A DNA stretch of 64,000 nucleotides from Methanobacteriota archaeon (GCA_016841955.1 JAENYE010000003.1:126497-190496); one strand, 5' to 3'; positions 34,487 to 43,910 are shown, counted from the first letter of the stretch. Numbers and translations: made by a program. The notes: generated by a model not told the origin, from the sequence alone.

Positions 34487-34509
34487 CAGGCCCTGACTTC
34501 TCGGAGATC

Positions 34510-34518
34510 CCATATAAA
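34510..34518 (-). promoter_or_regulatory. TATA box of the propeller gene
   Basis: TTTATATG on the minus strand lies 24-32 bp upstream of the ATG at 34486, giving a leaderless transcript. Confidence 0.6.
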
Positions 34519-34669
34519 TGTTGTGGAGGGCGTACCTGCCTCGTTCTCCGGGACGGTTCGCCGGCTCCTGCTCAACCCCAACCAGGGGCGGGACGGGGCT
34601 GCCGGGGTTTCGGGGATACGCGTGGAGTTTTTAGAGGATTCGGGGAAGCCAGGAGTTGGGGGACCCATC

Positions 34670-34701
34670 GGCCGGGCAAGAAAAACAGGTGATGCCCGGC
34701 C
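34670..34701 (-). terminator. hairpin after mobA
   Basis: GGCCGGGCA (34670-34678) pairs with TGCCCGGCC (34693-34701) around a 14-nt loop that reads TTTTT on the minus strand. It lies 58 bp after the mobA stop. Confidence 0.4.
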
Positions 34702-34758
34702 AGGAATGCTCCCGCCCGCCTACGGGTTGGGGTCTCGCTCGAAGATGAGCGTGGAGCA

Positions 34759-35382
34759 TCAGTAGGGCGCGGGCGCATCGTCCCGGCCCCGCCCTGCCGA
34801 CGGGTCGATCGACTCCAGGTCTTCCAGGTTGTTGATGTTCGTAAACGTCATCAGGTCCGGATCGATCTCACGGATCTTCTCCACGCGCACGTACCGGGTA
34901 TCAAGGCTCCGCACCATCGCACGGAGCGAGAGCGACTCGTGCTCCTCCAGGTAGCCGAGCAGTGCGCTCGTCCGGTAGACCGCGTGGAGCGGCTCGAGCA
35001 TATCAGCGTTCCAGCTAGGAATGGCGGCATCGTACCCGGCAGCGGCGTCAAAGAGCAGCCGGACCACCCCCGGATGAATGCAGGGCATATCGCAGGCGGC
35101 AACGAAGACGTATTCACCGTGCACCGCGAGCGCCCCCGCGTGCAGGCCGCCGATGGGCCCGAGATCCCTCCTGATATCCGGTATGCACCTGACATCGTTG
35201 AGGTGGACGAACCGTTCGCACTGTCCGGGATCCCGTGCGACTACCACAGTCTCGTCGACCACCTCTCTCAGGGTATCGATGAGACGGTCGATGAAGGTCT
35301 TTCCCCGGAACGTAAAGAAGTACTTCTCCCGCCCGCCGGCACGCCGTGCCGCTCCGCCAACGAGGACAATCGCAGACCGCAT
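34759..35382 (-). CDS. mobA: molybdenum cofactor guanylyltransferase (MobA-like)
   Basis: This 207-residue nucleotidyltransferase probably attaches GMP to molybdopterin, making the cofactor of formylmethanofuran dehydrogenase and formate dehydrogenase. The GTP-binding signature is LVGGAARRAGGREKYF (residues 7-22). The conserved DLGPIGGLHAGAL segment (about 73-85) and the metal-binding VFVAACDMPCIHP (about 92-104) follow. It is the most downstream gene of the mobA-panE-ogt-XPD group on the minus strand, 17 bp after panE. Confidence 0.88.
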   Translation of the reverse strand: MRSAIVLVGGAARRAGGREKYFFTFRGKTFIDRLIDTLREVVDETVVVARDPGQCERFVHLNDVRCIPDIRRDLGPIGGLHAGALAVHGEYVFVAACDMPCIHPGVVRLLFDAAAGYDAAIPSWNADMLEPLHAVYRTSALLGYLEEHESLSLRAMVRSLDTRYVRVEKIREIDPDLMTFTNINNLEDLESIDPSAGRGRDDAPAPY

Positions 35383-35399
35383 ACTCCTCTCTCCGGCCG

Positions 35400-36311
35400 T
35401 CAGAGCCGCTCCCGGAAACGGATCAGTTCGGCGATGCAGGTGTTATAAGGTGCGTCGATACCGTGTTTTTGGGCGAGCGCCGCCACCGCACCGTTCATGA
35501 AGTCGATCTCGGTCTTCCGCCCCAGAGTAAGGTCCTGGAGCATCGACGAATGGTGGGCGGCCGTCGCCGGGAGTTGCTCGGTCCGGAGATACTCCAGGTA
35601 CGCCTCCGGCGTCTCCCAGGGGAGGGCAACGCCCTCGGCCTCCACCACCCGGCAGGCCTCCCGGACGATCGCGGTGACGATCGCCCAGGCATGCGGATCG
35701 GTGAGCGCGCCGTAGGGGACGTTCACGAGGGCACCGAGCGGGTTCAACGCGCAGTTGTAGAGAGTCTTTGACCAGAGGTCGGTCCTGATCTCCCCGGTCG
35801 CCTCCACCCGGATGCCGGCCTTCCGGATGAGGGCCACGAGACGTCCGACCGCGTCGTCCATGCCGGATGGGAACCTCCCGAGTTTCATGGGCGACGCCTC
35901 CACCGAGACATGGACCGATGCATCGCCACGCCACTCGAACCCGGTGATGATCATCCCGCCGATGACCCGGTCGGTGAACCGCCCGATGATCTCCTCGTTC
36001 CCGATGCCGTTCTGGAGGCTCACCACCTCCCGCCCCCTGATGGCGTCGGCGAACTGGCGGCAGACCGCCTCCGTGTCGGTGGACTTTGCGGCGACGATGT
36101 AGTAATCGGCCTCCCGCCACGCGTCGGGGAGGTCCTCGGAGCAGCTGAAACGGTATGTGCCTTCCCCCCATATGCCGGTCATCAGAAAACCCCGTTTCCG
36201 CACCGCGTCCGCATGCCGCTTCCGGGCAACAGCATGAACGTCCGCGACGCGGGACAACTTTGCGGCGACGGTCAGGCCGACCGCCCCGGCACCCAGGACC
36301 ACGATCTTCAT
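35400..36311 (-). CDS. panE: 2-dehydropantoate 2-reductase (ketopantoate reductase)
   Basis: This 303-residue enzyme reduces ketopantoate with NADPH in CoA synthesis. The Rossmann motif VLGAGAVGLTVAAKL is at residues 4-18, the second nucleotide segment is YIVAAKSTDTEAVC, and the active-site helix LWSKTLYNCALNPLGAL has the expected Lys and Asn. HSSMLQDLTLGRKTEIDFMNG near the C-terminus is the PanE substrate signature. It is probably in one operon with mobA. Confidence 0.92.
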   Translation of the reverse strand: MKIVVLGAGAVGLTVAAKLSRVADVHAVARKRHADAVRKRGFLMTGIWGEGTYRFSCSEDLPDAWREADYYIVAAKSTDTEAVCRQFADAIRGREVVSLQNGIGNEEIIGRFTDRVIGGMIITGFEWRGDASVHVSVEASPMKLGRFPSGMDDAVGRLVALIRKAGIRVEATGEIRTDLWSKTLYNCALNPLGALVNVPYGALTDPHAWAIVTAIVREACRVVEAEGVALPWETPEAYLEYLRTEQLPATAAHHSSMLQDLTLGRKTEIDFMNGAVAALAQKHGIDAPYNTCIAELIRFRERL

Positions 36312-36334
36312 TTCGGATGTACTGTATGGCGGAG

Positions 36335-36805
36335 TTACCTGTTAACTCCTCTCTTTTCCGGCGTGCAGGGTCCGGGCACACGACGTTCCATGGCGAGCAG
36401 GCCCTCCTTGATCGCGAGATCGGGGGAGAAACCCCCCAAGCCGGTCTTCGCGACGACCCGGTGGCAGGGTACCACGATCGGGGTCGGGTTCCGGGCCATC
36501 GCCGAGCCGACCGCCCGGGGCGCGGTCCCGATCATCCGGGCAACCTCGCCGTAGGTGACTGTCTCCCCGCAGGGGACCGCACGGACCGCGCGGTAGATCC
36601 CGGCAGAGGTCGATTCTCCCTCGGTTGCGATACTCCGGAGGGAGGCGAGGTCCGCCGGCCGCCCGGCACAATAACGCAGGATCTCCTCCGGGACCGGCCC
36701 GGAGAGTGCCTCACGCGCGAAACGTACCCGGTAGACGAGGTCGTCCTGCCACGTCACGTGGACGTGCCAGAGGCCGAACCGGCACGACCCGGTTACGATC
36801 GCCAT
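36335..36805 (-). CDS. ogt: methylated-DNA--protein-cysteine methyltransferase
   Basis: This 156-residue suicide enzyme removes alkyl groups from O6-guanine. The active site IVVPCHRVV (Cys114) is intact, with the recognition helix TVTYGEVARMIG (residues 82-93) and RAVGSAMARNPTP (97-109). The C-terminus adds a short extension. It overlaps the XPD helicase stop by 13 nt, so a DNA-repair pairing is suggested by layout. Confidence 0.93.
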   Translation of the reverse strand: MAIVTGSCRFGLWHVHVTWQDDLVYRVRFAREALSGPVPEEILRYCAGRPADLASLRSIATEGESTSAGIYRAVRAVPCGETVTYGEVARMIGTAPRAVGSAMARNPTPIVVPCHRVVAKTGLGGFSPDLAIKEGLLAMERRVPGPCTPEKRGVNR

Positions 36806-38802
36806 TTTTCAGCCTCCTTTTTGAAGATATCGGCGGTGCATTTGGCCATCTCCTCCTGCATCCACGGCGGCAGCCCGGCATGGACCCTGGGCTCCAGGAA
36901 CCGCCGATCCCCGAGGACAAGCATCCCCCGGTCTTCGGGCGTCCGGAGCACCCTCCCTAACGCCTGCAGGGCGCGGTTGACCGCCGGAAGGGTGTAACTG
37001 ATGAACTCCCCCTCCTCACCGAACTTCATCCGGAAGTAGTCGATCACCATCCTGCGGACGCGGTTGAACGGCGCGAGCGGGAGACCGATGACGAGCGCTC
37101 CCGCGAGCATCTCGCCCCGGTAGTCCAGGCCCTCGCTCCACTTGCCGCCGCAGACTGCAAAGAGGAGGCCTGAGCGGCCTGTTCCCGGGAGGGCCATAAA
37201 CTCCCGGAGCATCGTGGCTGCGGCCGAGGTATCCTTGGACTCGATGTAGATCTGCTTCTTTCTAATCCGGGGGGCGCATCGCTCCGCAAAGGTGTTGAGC
37301 AGGTCGTAGGAGGGGAAGTAGACCGCGAGGTTCCCCGGGAGGCGGGCAAACGTGGTGATGTAGTCCTCGGTTCGCGCGAGGTTCTGTGCGTCCCGGCGCA
37401 TCGAGTAGGCAGTGGTGATGTCGCTCGCGCAGAAGATGCGGCGGTTCTCCGGGGGGAAGGAGTTCGGGAGCGAGACCGTGGTGACCGGAAGGTCGCCGAA
37501 GTAGTAGCGGCGGTAACTCTCGATGGGGGAGAGCGTCCCGGATATCAGGACGCAGCATGCATGCGCCCGGGCGATATCCTGGAGTTTGGTGCTCGGGTCG
37601 ATGTTCCTTACCTCGAGCGCCACCGTGCCGTCGTCCTCCTTCCGGTAGACGGTCAGGTACGCCGGATCGGCCGCTGACCGGAAGATCCGGTAGAAGAACT
37701 CGGTCAGCCGCTCGATCGCGCTCTCCCGGAACTCGCCCGCCTGCATGTTCTTCTCGCGGAGCCCCTCGCTGATCTTGAGGAGGTCGTCCACGATCTCCTC
37801 CATGCTCCGGTAGAGCGTGCCTGCGAGGATCATCCGCTGGAAGATGGCCGGGTCGAACCAGTCCTCAACCTCGTGCGAGGCCTTGAGCGCTTCCATGAAC
37901 CGGGTGATCTGCGGCAGGATCTGGACGATGGCATCAGCCTGCTGCGACCGCCGGCGCCCGGAGAGTTCGTGCCCGGCCTGCACGATGTCGCGTTCCTCGA
38001 TCGTCACGCTCTCGATGCTCTGGACGACATCGCCGCAGTTGTGGGCCTCGTCGATGAGCAGCAGGGCGTCATGCCCCTCGATCCCGAGCGACTGGTAGAG
38101 CTGCTCCCGGATCATGTCGTCGAAGAGGTGGTAGAAGTTCACGAGCACCACGTCGGCGTCCCGGGCGGCGTGCATCATCGTGTCGTAGGGGCAGATGTCG
38201 CCACAGAACCCGGCGAGCTGGTCGGGCCAGATCAGCTCGGTGCTCACCCGCTCGGCCCGGACGCGCAGGGCCGCCGACGGGATCATCTTCAGCCCCGCGT
38301 CCTCGGGCTCCACGAAGGATTTGCCGTGGATGAAGTAGGGGCAGATGAGCGGGTGGTCCGGGTCCATCTTCCGGATCTGCTGCTTGATCTGGCGGTCGTT
38401 TGCCGGGACGAGCGATCCCTTCTGCGCCCGCTCCCGCATCAGCGCCGCCGAGAAGGCCTTGACGCCCTCGCACCGCCGGTAGACATCCCCTTCGCCGCCG
38501 AGCGGACACATGCTGGACTTGCCGATGAGGTAAGCGAACTTGAGATCGCCGCGCTTCTCCCGGACGAGCTGGAGCTCGCGCATGAACGTGGCAAGCTGGC
38601 TGATGGTCCGGACGGCGACGAGCACTTTCCGTCCCCGGCTCTCTGCGAGGAGCGCGGAGACCACGCTCGACTTGCCGCTCCCGGTCGGCGCATCGATCAT
38701 GGCGATACCGCCTTCGCGTGCGACGGATGCGGCCAGATCCAGCATCTCCCGCTGGTTGGGCCGGTATGCACGGTACGGGAACCAGTCGTCGAGGGTATCC
38801 AT
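36793..38802 (-). CDS. XPD/Rad3-family Fe-S DNA helicase
   Basis: This 669-residue superfamily 2 helicase resembles XPD. Walker A is APTGSGKSS (about residues 38-46). Cysteines that could bind a [4Fe-4S] cluster are in SSMCPLGG (about 98), RRCEG (about 110), ICPYFIHG (about 152) and CGDICPYD (about 200). The DEAH box is LIDEAHNCGD (about 245). Helicase domain 2 has the segments GTLSPIESYRRYYF, LPLAPFNRVRRMV, ALQALGRVLRTPEDRG. A CCTATAAGC sequence directly upstream is too close to the start to be a standard TATA box. It leads the ogt-panE-mobA group. Confidence 0.88.
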   Translation of the reverse strand: MDTLDDWFPYRAYRPNQREMLDLAASVAREGGIAMIDAPTGSGKSSVVSALLAESRGRKVLVAVRTISQLATFMRELQLVREKRGDLKFAYLIGKSSMCPLGGEGDVYRRCEGVKAFSAALMRERAQKGSLVPANDRQIKQQIRKMDPDHPLICPYFIHGKSFVEPEDAGLKMIPSAALRVRAERVSTELIWPDQLAGFCGDICPYDTMMHAARDADVVLVNFYHLFDDMIREQLYQSLGIEGHDALLLIDEAHNCGDVVQSIESVTIEERDIVQAGHELSGRRRSQQADAIVQILPQITRFMEALKASHEVEDWFDPAIFQRMILAGTLYRSMEEIVDDLLKISEGLREKNMQAGEFRESAIERLTEFFYRIFRSAADPAYLTVYRKEDDGTVALEVRNIDPSTKLQDIARAHACCVLISGTLSPIESYRRYYFGDLPVTTVSLPNSFPPENRRIFCASDITTAYSMRRDAQNLARTEDYITTFARLPGNLAVYFPSYDLLNTFAERCAPRIRKKQIYIESKDTSAAATMLREFMALPGTGRSGLLFAVCGGKWSEGLDYRGEMLAGALVIGLPLAPFNRVRRMVIDYFRMKFGEEGEFISYTLPAVNRALQALGRVLRTPEDRGMLVLGDRRFLEPRVHAGLPPWMQEEMAKCTADIFKKEAEKWRS

Positions 38803-38972
38803 TGCTTATAGGTCGACGGCTGATGTCAATGTAGTTTGGGTGTCCGGGGCGAAAGTGAAGGGAGGCCGGGCGAGGCGGATCGGAGGGAGGGGCACAGACG
38901 CCCGCGCATACGCTCCCTCTGCAGGAAGGCCCACCCCACAAGGGGCCGTCCCCGGAGTGCTCATGGCGGAAC

Positions 38973-38982
38973 TAATATATAC
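38973..38982 (+). promoter_or_regulatory. TATA box of the 39012 gene
   Basis: TAATATATAC lies 30-39 bp before the ATG, giving a leader of about 9 nt that includes GGTGAAG. Confidence 0.6.
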
Positions 38983-39011
38983 AACACCGCGCACTGCTCA
39001 CCGGTGAAGAT

Positions 39012-39272
39012 ATGTCACTCAGGACTGAGGTCATAGAAAATATATCCGCTCTTCTCACGGCTGCATTCGGCCTGATCGCCGCTCTTGCATGGAACGGCGC
39101 TATTCAGGAGCTCTTCGCGATCATCTTCGGAGAGCAGAGCACGTTCGTTGCGATGCTGGTGTATGCCATTGTCGTGACGATCGTCGCGGTGATCGTGGTT
39201 ATCCTGATCGCCCGCGTCGCAGCGAAGGCAAAGGGAGAGGAAGAAGCATCGCAGGGGAGAGCAAAGGGGTAG
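39012..39272 (+). CDS. small two-helix membrane protein (DUF5654-like)
   Basis: This 86-residue protein has a helical N-terminus, MSLRTEVIENISALLTAAFG, then ALAWNGAIQELFAIIFGEQS and a long second membrane segment VYAIVVTIVAVIVVILIARV. The Ala-Trp-Asn core matches the archaeal DUF5654 family as I remember it. The C-terminus is charged and cytoplasmic. Its function is unknown; a channel-like or scaffolding role is only a guess. Confidence 0.7.
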   Translation: MSLRTEVIENISALLTAAFGLIAALAWNGAIQELFAIIFGEQSTFVAMLVYAIVVTIVAVIVVILIARVAAKAKGEEEASQGRAKG

Positions 39273-39493
39273 TCGGGATACCCCGTAAACACACCCTTTC
39301 CGGAAGTTGTAATGCCTGGTGCAACCCCCTCTCCGCACGGCCGCCCTCAGGAAAGAGTGAAATACAGGGGTCCGATGCCGGTTGATGAAGGCGCGCCCGA
39401 CTCAGGATGCACTTCGACCGGACTGCCGGTCACGACGGATAGCCGGCATACCGGGAGACCCCGGAATGGTAGTCTGCAAGGAAGCGGAGCCCG

Positions 39494-40516
39494 ATGACGG
39501 ACGGCCCGGGCATGCAGGATTTTGAGCCTCCCGGCGGGGACCGGTCGCCGGAAGGGGCCGTGGAACGGCGGACGGAGATCACGAGGCATGCGATCACGTT
39601 CACTCTGCTGGCGATCCTCACGGGCTCCTTCTGGCTCGTGGCCCTGATCTACCCGGAAGTCTCCCTGGTAAGGCTCACTCTGTCGCTTTTCTCGATCCTG
39701 ATCATCTTCTCCGTTTACTCCGTCATCCGGATCATCGCCGTCCGACAGATCCGGGGTAGAGAGACACGCTACTCATTCCGGCGGGCGGCCTCGATCCTGT
39801 ACTTCGTCACTGTCATCATCGTCCTGCTCCGCATCTGGGTCGACACGAACTACATCTTCGTCGCCTACGGGATCATCGGGGCCGGCATCGCCATCGCCCT
39901 GCAGGATCTCTTCAAGAACTTCGTCGGCGGGATCCTGATCATCTTCGCCCGCACCTACCAGGTCGGGGACCGTATCGAGATCAGCGAGACGATGGGCGAC
40001 GTGATCGATATCGGGATCCTCACGACGAGAATCCTCGAGATTCACGCCCGGGATGTGAAAGGCGACCAGGCGACGGGCAGGATCGCCGTCGTCCCGAACG
40101 GTGACGTGATATCGTCGCGGGTCTTCAACTACACGATGGACCACAGTTTCGTCTGGGATGAGATATCCATCCCCGTCACCTACGGATCGGACTGGCAGCG
40201 GGCCGTCTCCCTCTTCCTCGACATCGTGCGCCGGGAGACCGCGGTGACGGCCGGACAGGCCGAGCGGGAGATAGAAAAGATCGGCGAGCGCTACTACCTG
40301 CCGAAGAGAGATGTGGAGCCGTCCGTCTACCTGACCCTCACCGACAACTGGATCGCCTTCGATATCAGGTACGTGACCGAGGTCCGGAAAAAACGGGTCA
40401 CAAAAGACGACCTCTCCCGCAAACTCCTGGATGCGGTTGAAGCGACCGATGGTATCACCATCGCCACCGAGAACATCATCGTCTACGACGGCGGCCCGAC
40501 CGGGGAGGCTGCATGA
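39494..40516 (+). CDS. mscS: mechanosensitive ion channel, MscS family
   Basis: This 340-residue protein has four hydrophobic segments. The last, GIIGAGIAIALQDLFKNFVGGILIIFARTYQVGDRI, is the pore-lining helix with the Gly/Ala pattern and the QD-x-x-x-N motif of MscS (residues 124-160). The beta domain and a C-terminal alpha/beta domain follow. It opens in response to hypo-osmotic shock. It overlaps corA by 4 nt, so the two are co-translated. Confidence 0.9.
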   Translation: MTDGPGMQDFEPPGGDRSPEGAVERRTEITRHAITFTLLAILTGSFWLVALIYPEVSLVRLTLSLFSILIIFSVYSVIRIIAVRQIRGRETRYSFRRAASILYFVTVIIVLLRIWVDTNYIFVAYGIIGAGIAIALQDLFKNFVGGILIIFARTYQVGDRIEISETMGDVIDIGILTTRILEIHARDVKGDQATGRIAVVPNGDVISSRVFNYTMDHSFVWDEISIPVTYGSDWQRAVSLFLDIVRRETAVTAGQAEREIEKIGERYYLPKRDVEPSVYLTLTDNWIAFDIRYVTEVRKKRVTKDDLSRKLLDAVEATDGITIATENIIVYDGGPTGEAA

Positions 40517-41520
40517 CCGACACTGCCCGCGCACGACCGGTCACCGTCACGGTCATCGATTACGACGAGTCCCGCTTCGACGAGCGGACCTGCACCCGGC
40601 CCGGGGAGATCCGGACCCCTGCCCTCCGCCCGGCGGTCACCTGGATCGACGTCGACGGCGTCCACGATATCGGGATGGTCCAGGCAGTCGGGGACGCTGT
40701 CGGGATCCATCCGCTGACCCTGGAGGACATCGCGAATACCGGCCAGCGGCCGAAGATCGAGGACTACCGCGATTACCTCTACGTTGCAGTCCGGATGCTC
40801 GCTCCCGACGACAACGGTGAGTTCCGGAGCGAGCAGGTCAGCCTGGTGCTCGGGAGAGGCTACGTCGTATCCTTTCAGGAAGAGCCGGGCGACGCCTTCG
40901 AGCGCATCCGGGAGCACCTGCGTGCGGGAGCCGGGCGGCTCCGGCGCGAGGGGGCGGATTACCTCTTCTACGCCCTGCTGGATGCGATTGTCGACGGCTA
41001 CTTTTCCGTGATCGAGGTCTTCGGGGAGCGTATCGAGGCGGTCGAGGAGGAGGTGGTGGCAGACCCGGACCGCGAGACCCTGCAGGCGATCTACGCTTTA
41101 AAGCGGTCCCTGGTTGCGCTCCGGCGGTCGGTCTGGCCGCTCCGCGACGTGGTGGCGGAACTCGAGCGGGGCGACTCGCCCCTGATCCTTGAGTCGACGC
41201 TCGTCTACCTCCGGGACGTCTACGACCACACCATCCAGGCCGCCGAGACCGTGGAGACCTACCGGGATATGATGTCCGGGACCCTCGACGTCTACCTATC
41301 GAGCCAGAGCAGCCGGATGAACGAGATCATGAAGGTCCTCACCATCATCGCCACCATCTTCATCCCGCTCACCTTCATCGCCGGGCTCTACGGCATGAAC
41401 TTCGCATATATGCCCGAAATCAGGCATCCCTGGGGGTATCCCGCGGTCCTCGCTTCGATGGCGGTCGTCGCAGGCATCATGCTCCTCTACTTCAAAAAGA
41501 AGGGGTGGATAGGGCGGTGA
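40513..41520 (+). CDS. corA: CorA-family magnesium/cobalt transporter
   Basis: This 335-residue protein imports Mg2+ and possibly Co2+. The cytoplasmic funnel is the first 270 residues; the C-terminal two helices contain the signature YGMNFAYMPE (about residues 296-305), then VLASMAVVAGIMLLYF. The last residues KKKGWIGR are basic as usual. It follows mscS, which suggests joint response to osmotic or ionic change. The coupling is visible; the shared role is inferred. Confidence 0.93.
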   Translation: MTDTARARPVTVTVIDYDESRFDERTCTRPGEIRTPALRPAVTWIDVDGVHDIGMVQAVGDAVGIHPLTLEDIANTGQRPKIEDYRDYLYVAVRMLAPDDNGEFRSEQVSLVLGRGYVVSFQEEPGDAFERIREHLRAGAGRLRREGADYLFYALLDAIVDGYFSVIEVFGERIEAVEEEVVADPDRETLQAIYALKRSLVALRRSVWPLRDVVAELERGDSPLILESTLVYLRDVYDHTIQAAETVETYRDMMSGTLDVYLSSQSSRMNEIMKVLTIIATIFIPLTFIAGLYGMNFAYMPEIRHPWGYPAVLASMAVVAGIMLLYFKKKGWIGR

Positions 41521-41644
41521 TCCCGGACGGGTTCCACCGGCAGGCAACACATTTTGCCGGAGAGCCCTGGAAACCGCGCTGCTGCTGCCCTGCACTGAAA
41601 CAATGTCTTATGCCGTGCGAAGAGTACCACCCGCTGAAGGCACC

Positions 41645-41900
41645 ATGAAAAACAGACTCACGGACTCTCTTGATGCGGCGATAGAACGCGGCCGCGCCAG
41701 TCTCGACGCGAGGATGTGGGCACTCGCCGGGAAACTCGCCTACGCGGATACGGCATACGCCCTCCCCGTGACCTGCGCCGTCAACCGGAATTGCCGTGCG
41801 GGACGCGGACGGAGCGCGTGAAGCGTACCGGCAGTCCGGCAACAACCTCCTCGTCGCCTGCGAGTGCCTGATGACCGGCGAAGGCCGGAGATCCTCCTGA
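41645..41900 (+). pseudogene. remnant of an acetyl-CoA synthase/CODH beta-subunit N-terminus (acsB-like)
   Basis: A frame from ATG 41645 reads ERGRASLDARMWALAGKLAY followed by ADTAYALPVTCAV. That second part recalls the DTAYYLPV motif in the N-terminal domain of bacterial-type acetyl-CoA synthase. The frame then breaks: moving by one base at about 41790 restores IAVRDADGAREAYRQSGNN and LLVACECLMTGEG, up to a stop at 41898-41900. The rest of the roughly 700-residue protein is missing. The match to AcsB is from memory of the family and was not searched. Confidence 0.5.
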
Positions 41901-42218
41901 TCGTGAGCGAACCCGGGGCCCGCGGGATGCGGACCGCCGGCAGTATCCGGGACCTCGCGGAGTCGCTCGGCCTCTCGCGGGAGGATGATCTTCCTCGTCG
42001 TCAACCGGGACCGGGGTGGTGCCGCCGCAACAGGCGATCTCCCCCTCATCACCCGTATCCCGGAAGACCCGGCGGTCGAGGAGGCGGAGGACATCACGAG
42101 CGCGGCACCGTTCGCGACGGAGTCGACAACAGGAAGGCCCGGTAATGCCGCCGGATCCGGCAGCGATCTGATATCCAGCCCGGGGCGCCCACCGGCACGC
42201 CACGACCCTTTTTTGTAG
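41888..42218 (+). pseudogene. remnant of a CooC-like CODH maturation ATPase
   Basis: From 41888 one frame reads EILLIVSEPGARGMRTAGS, then IRDLAESLGLS. After a break near 41978, another frame continues MIFLVVNRDRGG, then LITRIPEDPAVEEAE. Together these follow the C-terminal half of CooC/MinD-type ATPases (VVSEPS..G..TA.RI..LA..L, then V.NR, and IP.DP.V.EA). The P-loop half is missing. It overlaps the acsB-like remnant, so a large deletion probably joined the two. Assignment is by pattern memory. Confidence 0.5.
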
Positions 42219-42242
42219 CGGGAATGCCAACACTTCTCCATT

Positions 42243-43583
42243 ATGGCAATCCATCCCATCGACTACCGGTACGGCACCCCCGAGATGCGTGCCGTCTGGA
42301 GTGAGGAGAATCGGTTCCGGGCGATCGTCATGGCCGAAGTGGCGCTGGCCCGTGCCGAGGCCGTGCACGGGATGATTCCCCGCGAGGATGCGGAGACGAT
42401 CGCGATCTCTGCGCCGGAAGCAAGCCTCGAACGGGCGAAGGAGATCGAGGCCGAGATCAACCACGACATGATGGCGATCGTCAAGGCCGTCACCGAGGTC
42501 TGCGGCGACGCGGGCCGGTGGATCCACTACGGCGCGACCTCGAACGATATCCTGGACACGGCGACCGCCCTGCAGGTCCGTGACAGCCTCGCGCTCATCG
42601 AGGAGAAACTGGGCAAACTTCTCTGCGTGCTCCTCACCCGGAGCGCCGAGACCAAGACCCTTGTCTGCGCCGGCCGCACCCACGGGCAGATCGGGGTCCC
42701 GACCACCTACGGCCTCCGGTTCGCGATCTGGGCGAGCGAAGTCTCCCGCCACATCGAGCGGCTCCGCCAGATGCGCTCACGGGTCGTCGTCGGGCAGCTC
42801 ACGGGAGCGGTGGGGACCCAGGCAGCGCTCGGGGATGCCGGTATCGAGATCCAGAAGACGATGATGGAGTTCCTCGGGATCCGGTCGGTGGACGTCTCGA
42901 ACCAGATCATCTCGCGGGACAGTTATGCGGAGTACTTCATGTTCCTCGCAAACGTCGCGACAACGCTCGACAAGATCGGGCTCGAGGTCCGGCTGATGCA
43001 GCGCTCGGAGATCGGAGAACTTGCGGAAGCGTTCGGGAAGAAGCAGGTGGGCTCGAGCACCATGCCCCACAAGCGCAACCCGATCAAGAGCGAGCAGGTC
43101 TGCGGGCTCTCCCGGATCGTGCGTTCCGCGGTCGAGCCGGCCCTGTCGAACAACGTCCTCTGGGACGAGCGCGACCTGACGAACTCCTCGCCCGAGCGGG
43201 TGCTCTTCCCCGAGGCGTCGGTGCTGACCGACCACATCCTCAAAGTGATGATCGATGTGATGGAAGGCCTCGAGTTCAATAAAACAAACATCCGGAAGAA
43301 CCTGATGATGCTCAGAGGGGTGAATCTCGCCGAGTCAGTGATGATCGACCTGACGAAGCGGGGCATGAACAGGCAGGAAGCCCACGAGGTGATGCGGACG
43401 GCGAGCATGCAGGCCCTCGCCGAAGACCGGGACCTTGCCGAGGTGCTCGCCGAACGGCCGGAGGTCACCCGGTTCGTCACCCGCGACGACCTCGACGCCC
43501 TCCTCGACCCGGACGCCTACATCGGGACTGCGGTTCGGCAGGTGGAACGCCTGGTCGAGAAACTCCTGCCGCTCTGCCGGTGA
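42243..43583 (+). CDS. purB: adenylosuccinate lyase
   Basis: This 446-residue enzyme acts twice in purine synthesis, releasing fumarate from SAICAR and adenylosuccinate. The signature GSSTMPHKRNPIKSEQ (about residues 274-289) is complete. The catalytic His of RTHGQ is at about 146, and the SNDILDTATALQ stretch lies at about 101-112. The start ATG at 42243 fits the family MAIHPIDYRYGTPEMRAVWS. It stands immediately after the decayed CODH/ACS region. Confidence 0.95.
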   Translation: MAIHPIDYRYGTPEMRAVWSEENRFRAIVMAEVALARAEAVHGMIPREDAETIAISAPEASLERAKEIEAEINHDMMAIVKAVTEVCGDAGRWIHYGATSNDILDTATALQVRDSLALIEEKLGKLLCVLLTRSAETKTLVCAGRTHGQIGVPTTYGLRFAIWASEVSRHIERLRQMRSRVVVGQLTGAVGTQAALGDAGIEIQKTMMEFLGIRSVDVSNQIISRDSYAEYFMFLANVATTLDKIGLEVRLMQRSEIGELAEAFGKKQVGSSTMPHKRNPIKSEQVCGLSRIVRSAVEPALSNNVLWDERDLTNSSPERVLFPEASVLTDHILKVMIDVMEGLEFNKTNIRKNLMMLRGVNLAESVMIDLTKRGMNRQEAHEVMRTASMQALAEDRDLAEVLAERPEVTRFVTRDDLDALLDPDAYIGTAVRQVERLVEKLLPLCR

Positions 43584-43634
43584 AGGGGTTTTAGGCGGGG
43601 TGCGCCATTGCGTCCCGCAGGAACCCGCCGGCCC

Positions 43635-43910
43635 TCATAATTTGAACCGGGGAGCGGTATCGAAGAGTTTCCGGTACAGCGAGCTGAAGAGTGCGGTGTA
43701 CTCCCCGGCCCTCTCGGTGGATATGTATCTGGTCTTATCCCCCTCGGCCACTTCAACGAGATACTCTTTCGCCACAAGAAACCCGAGATACTCCTGGCCG
43801 GTCTTCGAGTTCAGGTCGCACCGGTTGATGATGCCGGTAAACGACTGCGGCGTTCTGCAGAAGACCAGGATCTCCCAGTAGATCTCAAAAGCCGTCCTGC
43901 GCCCGCTCAT
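43635..43910 (-). CDS. small winged-helix transcriptional regulator
   Basis: This 91-residue protein has a winged-helix domain. The recognition helix is near QSFTGIINRCDLNSKTGQEY, and the wing is near EYLVEVAEGDKTRYISTERA. The length and the TGQEYLGFL segment fit the archaeal HTH_45-like family. It overlaps the stop of the upstream membrane protein by 4 nt, so it is probably its co-expressed regulator. The long ORF back to 44009 runs inside that gene and is not used. A palindrome at 44615-44628 could be its operator. Confidence 0.75.
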   Translation of the reverse strand: MSGRRTAFEIYWEILVFCRTPQSFTGIINRCDLNSKTGQEYLGFLVAKEYLVEVAEGDKTRYISTERAGEYTALFSSLYRKLFDTAPRFKL

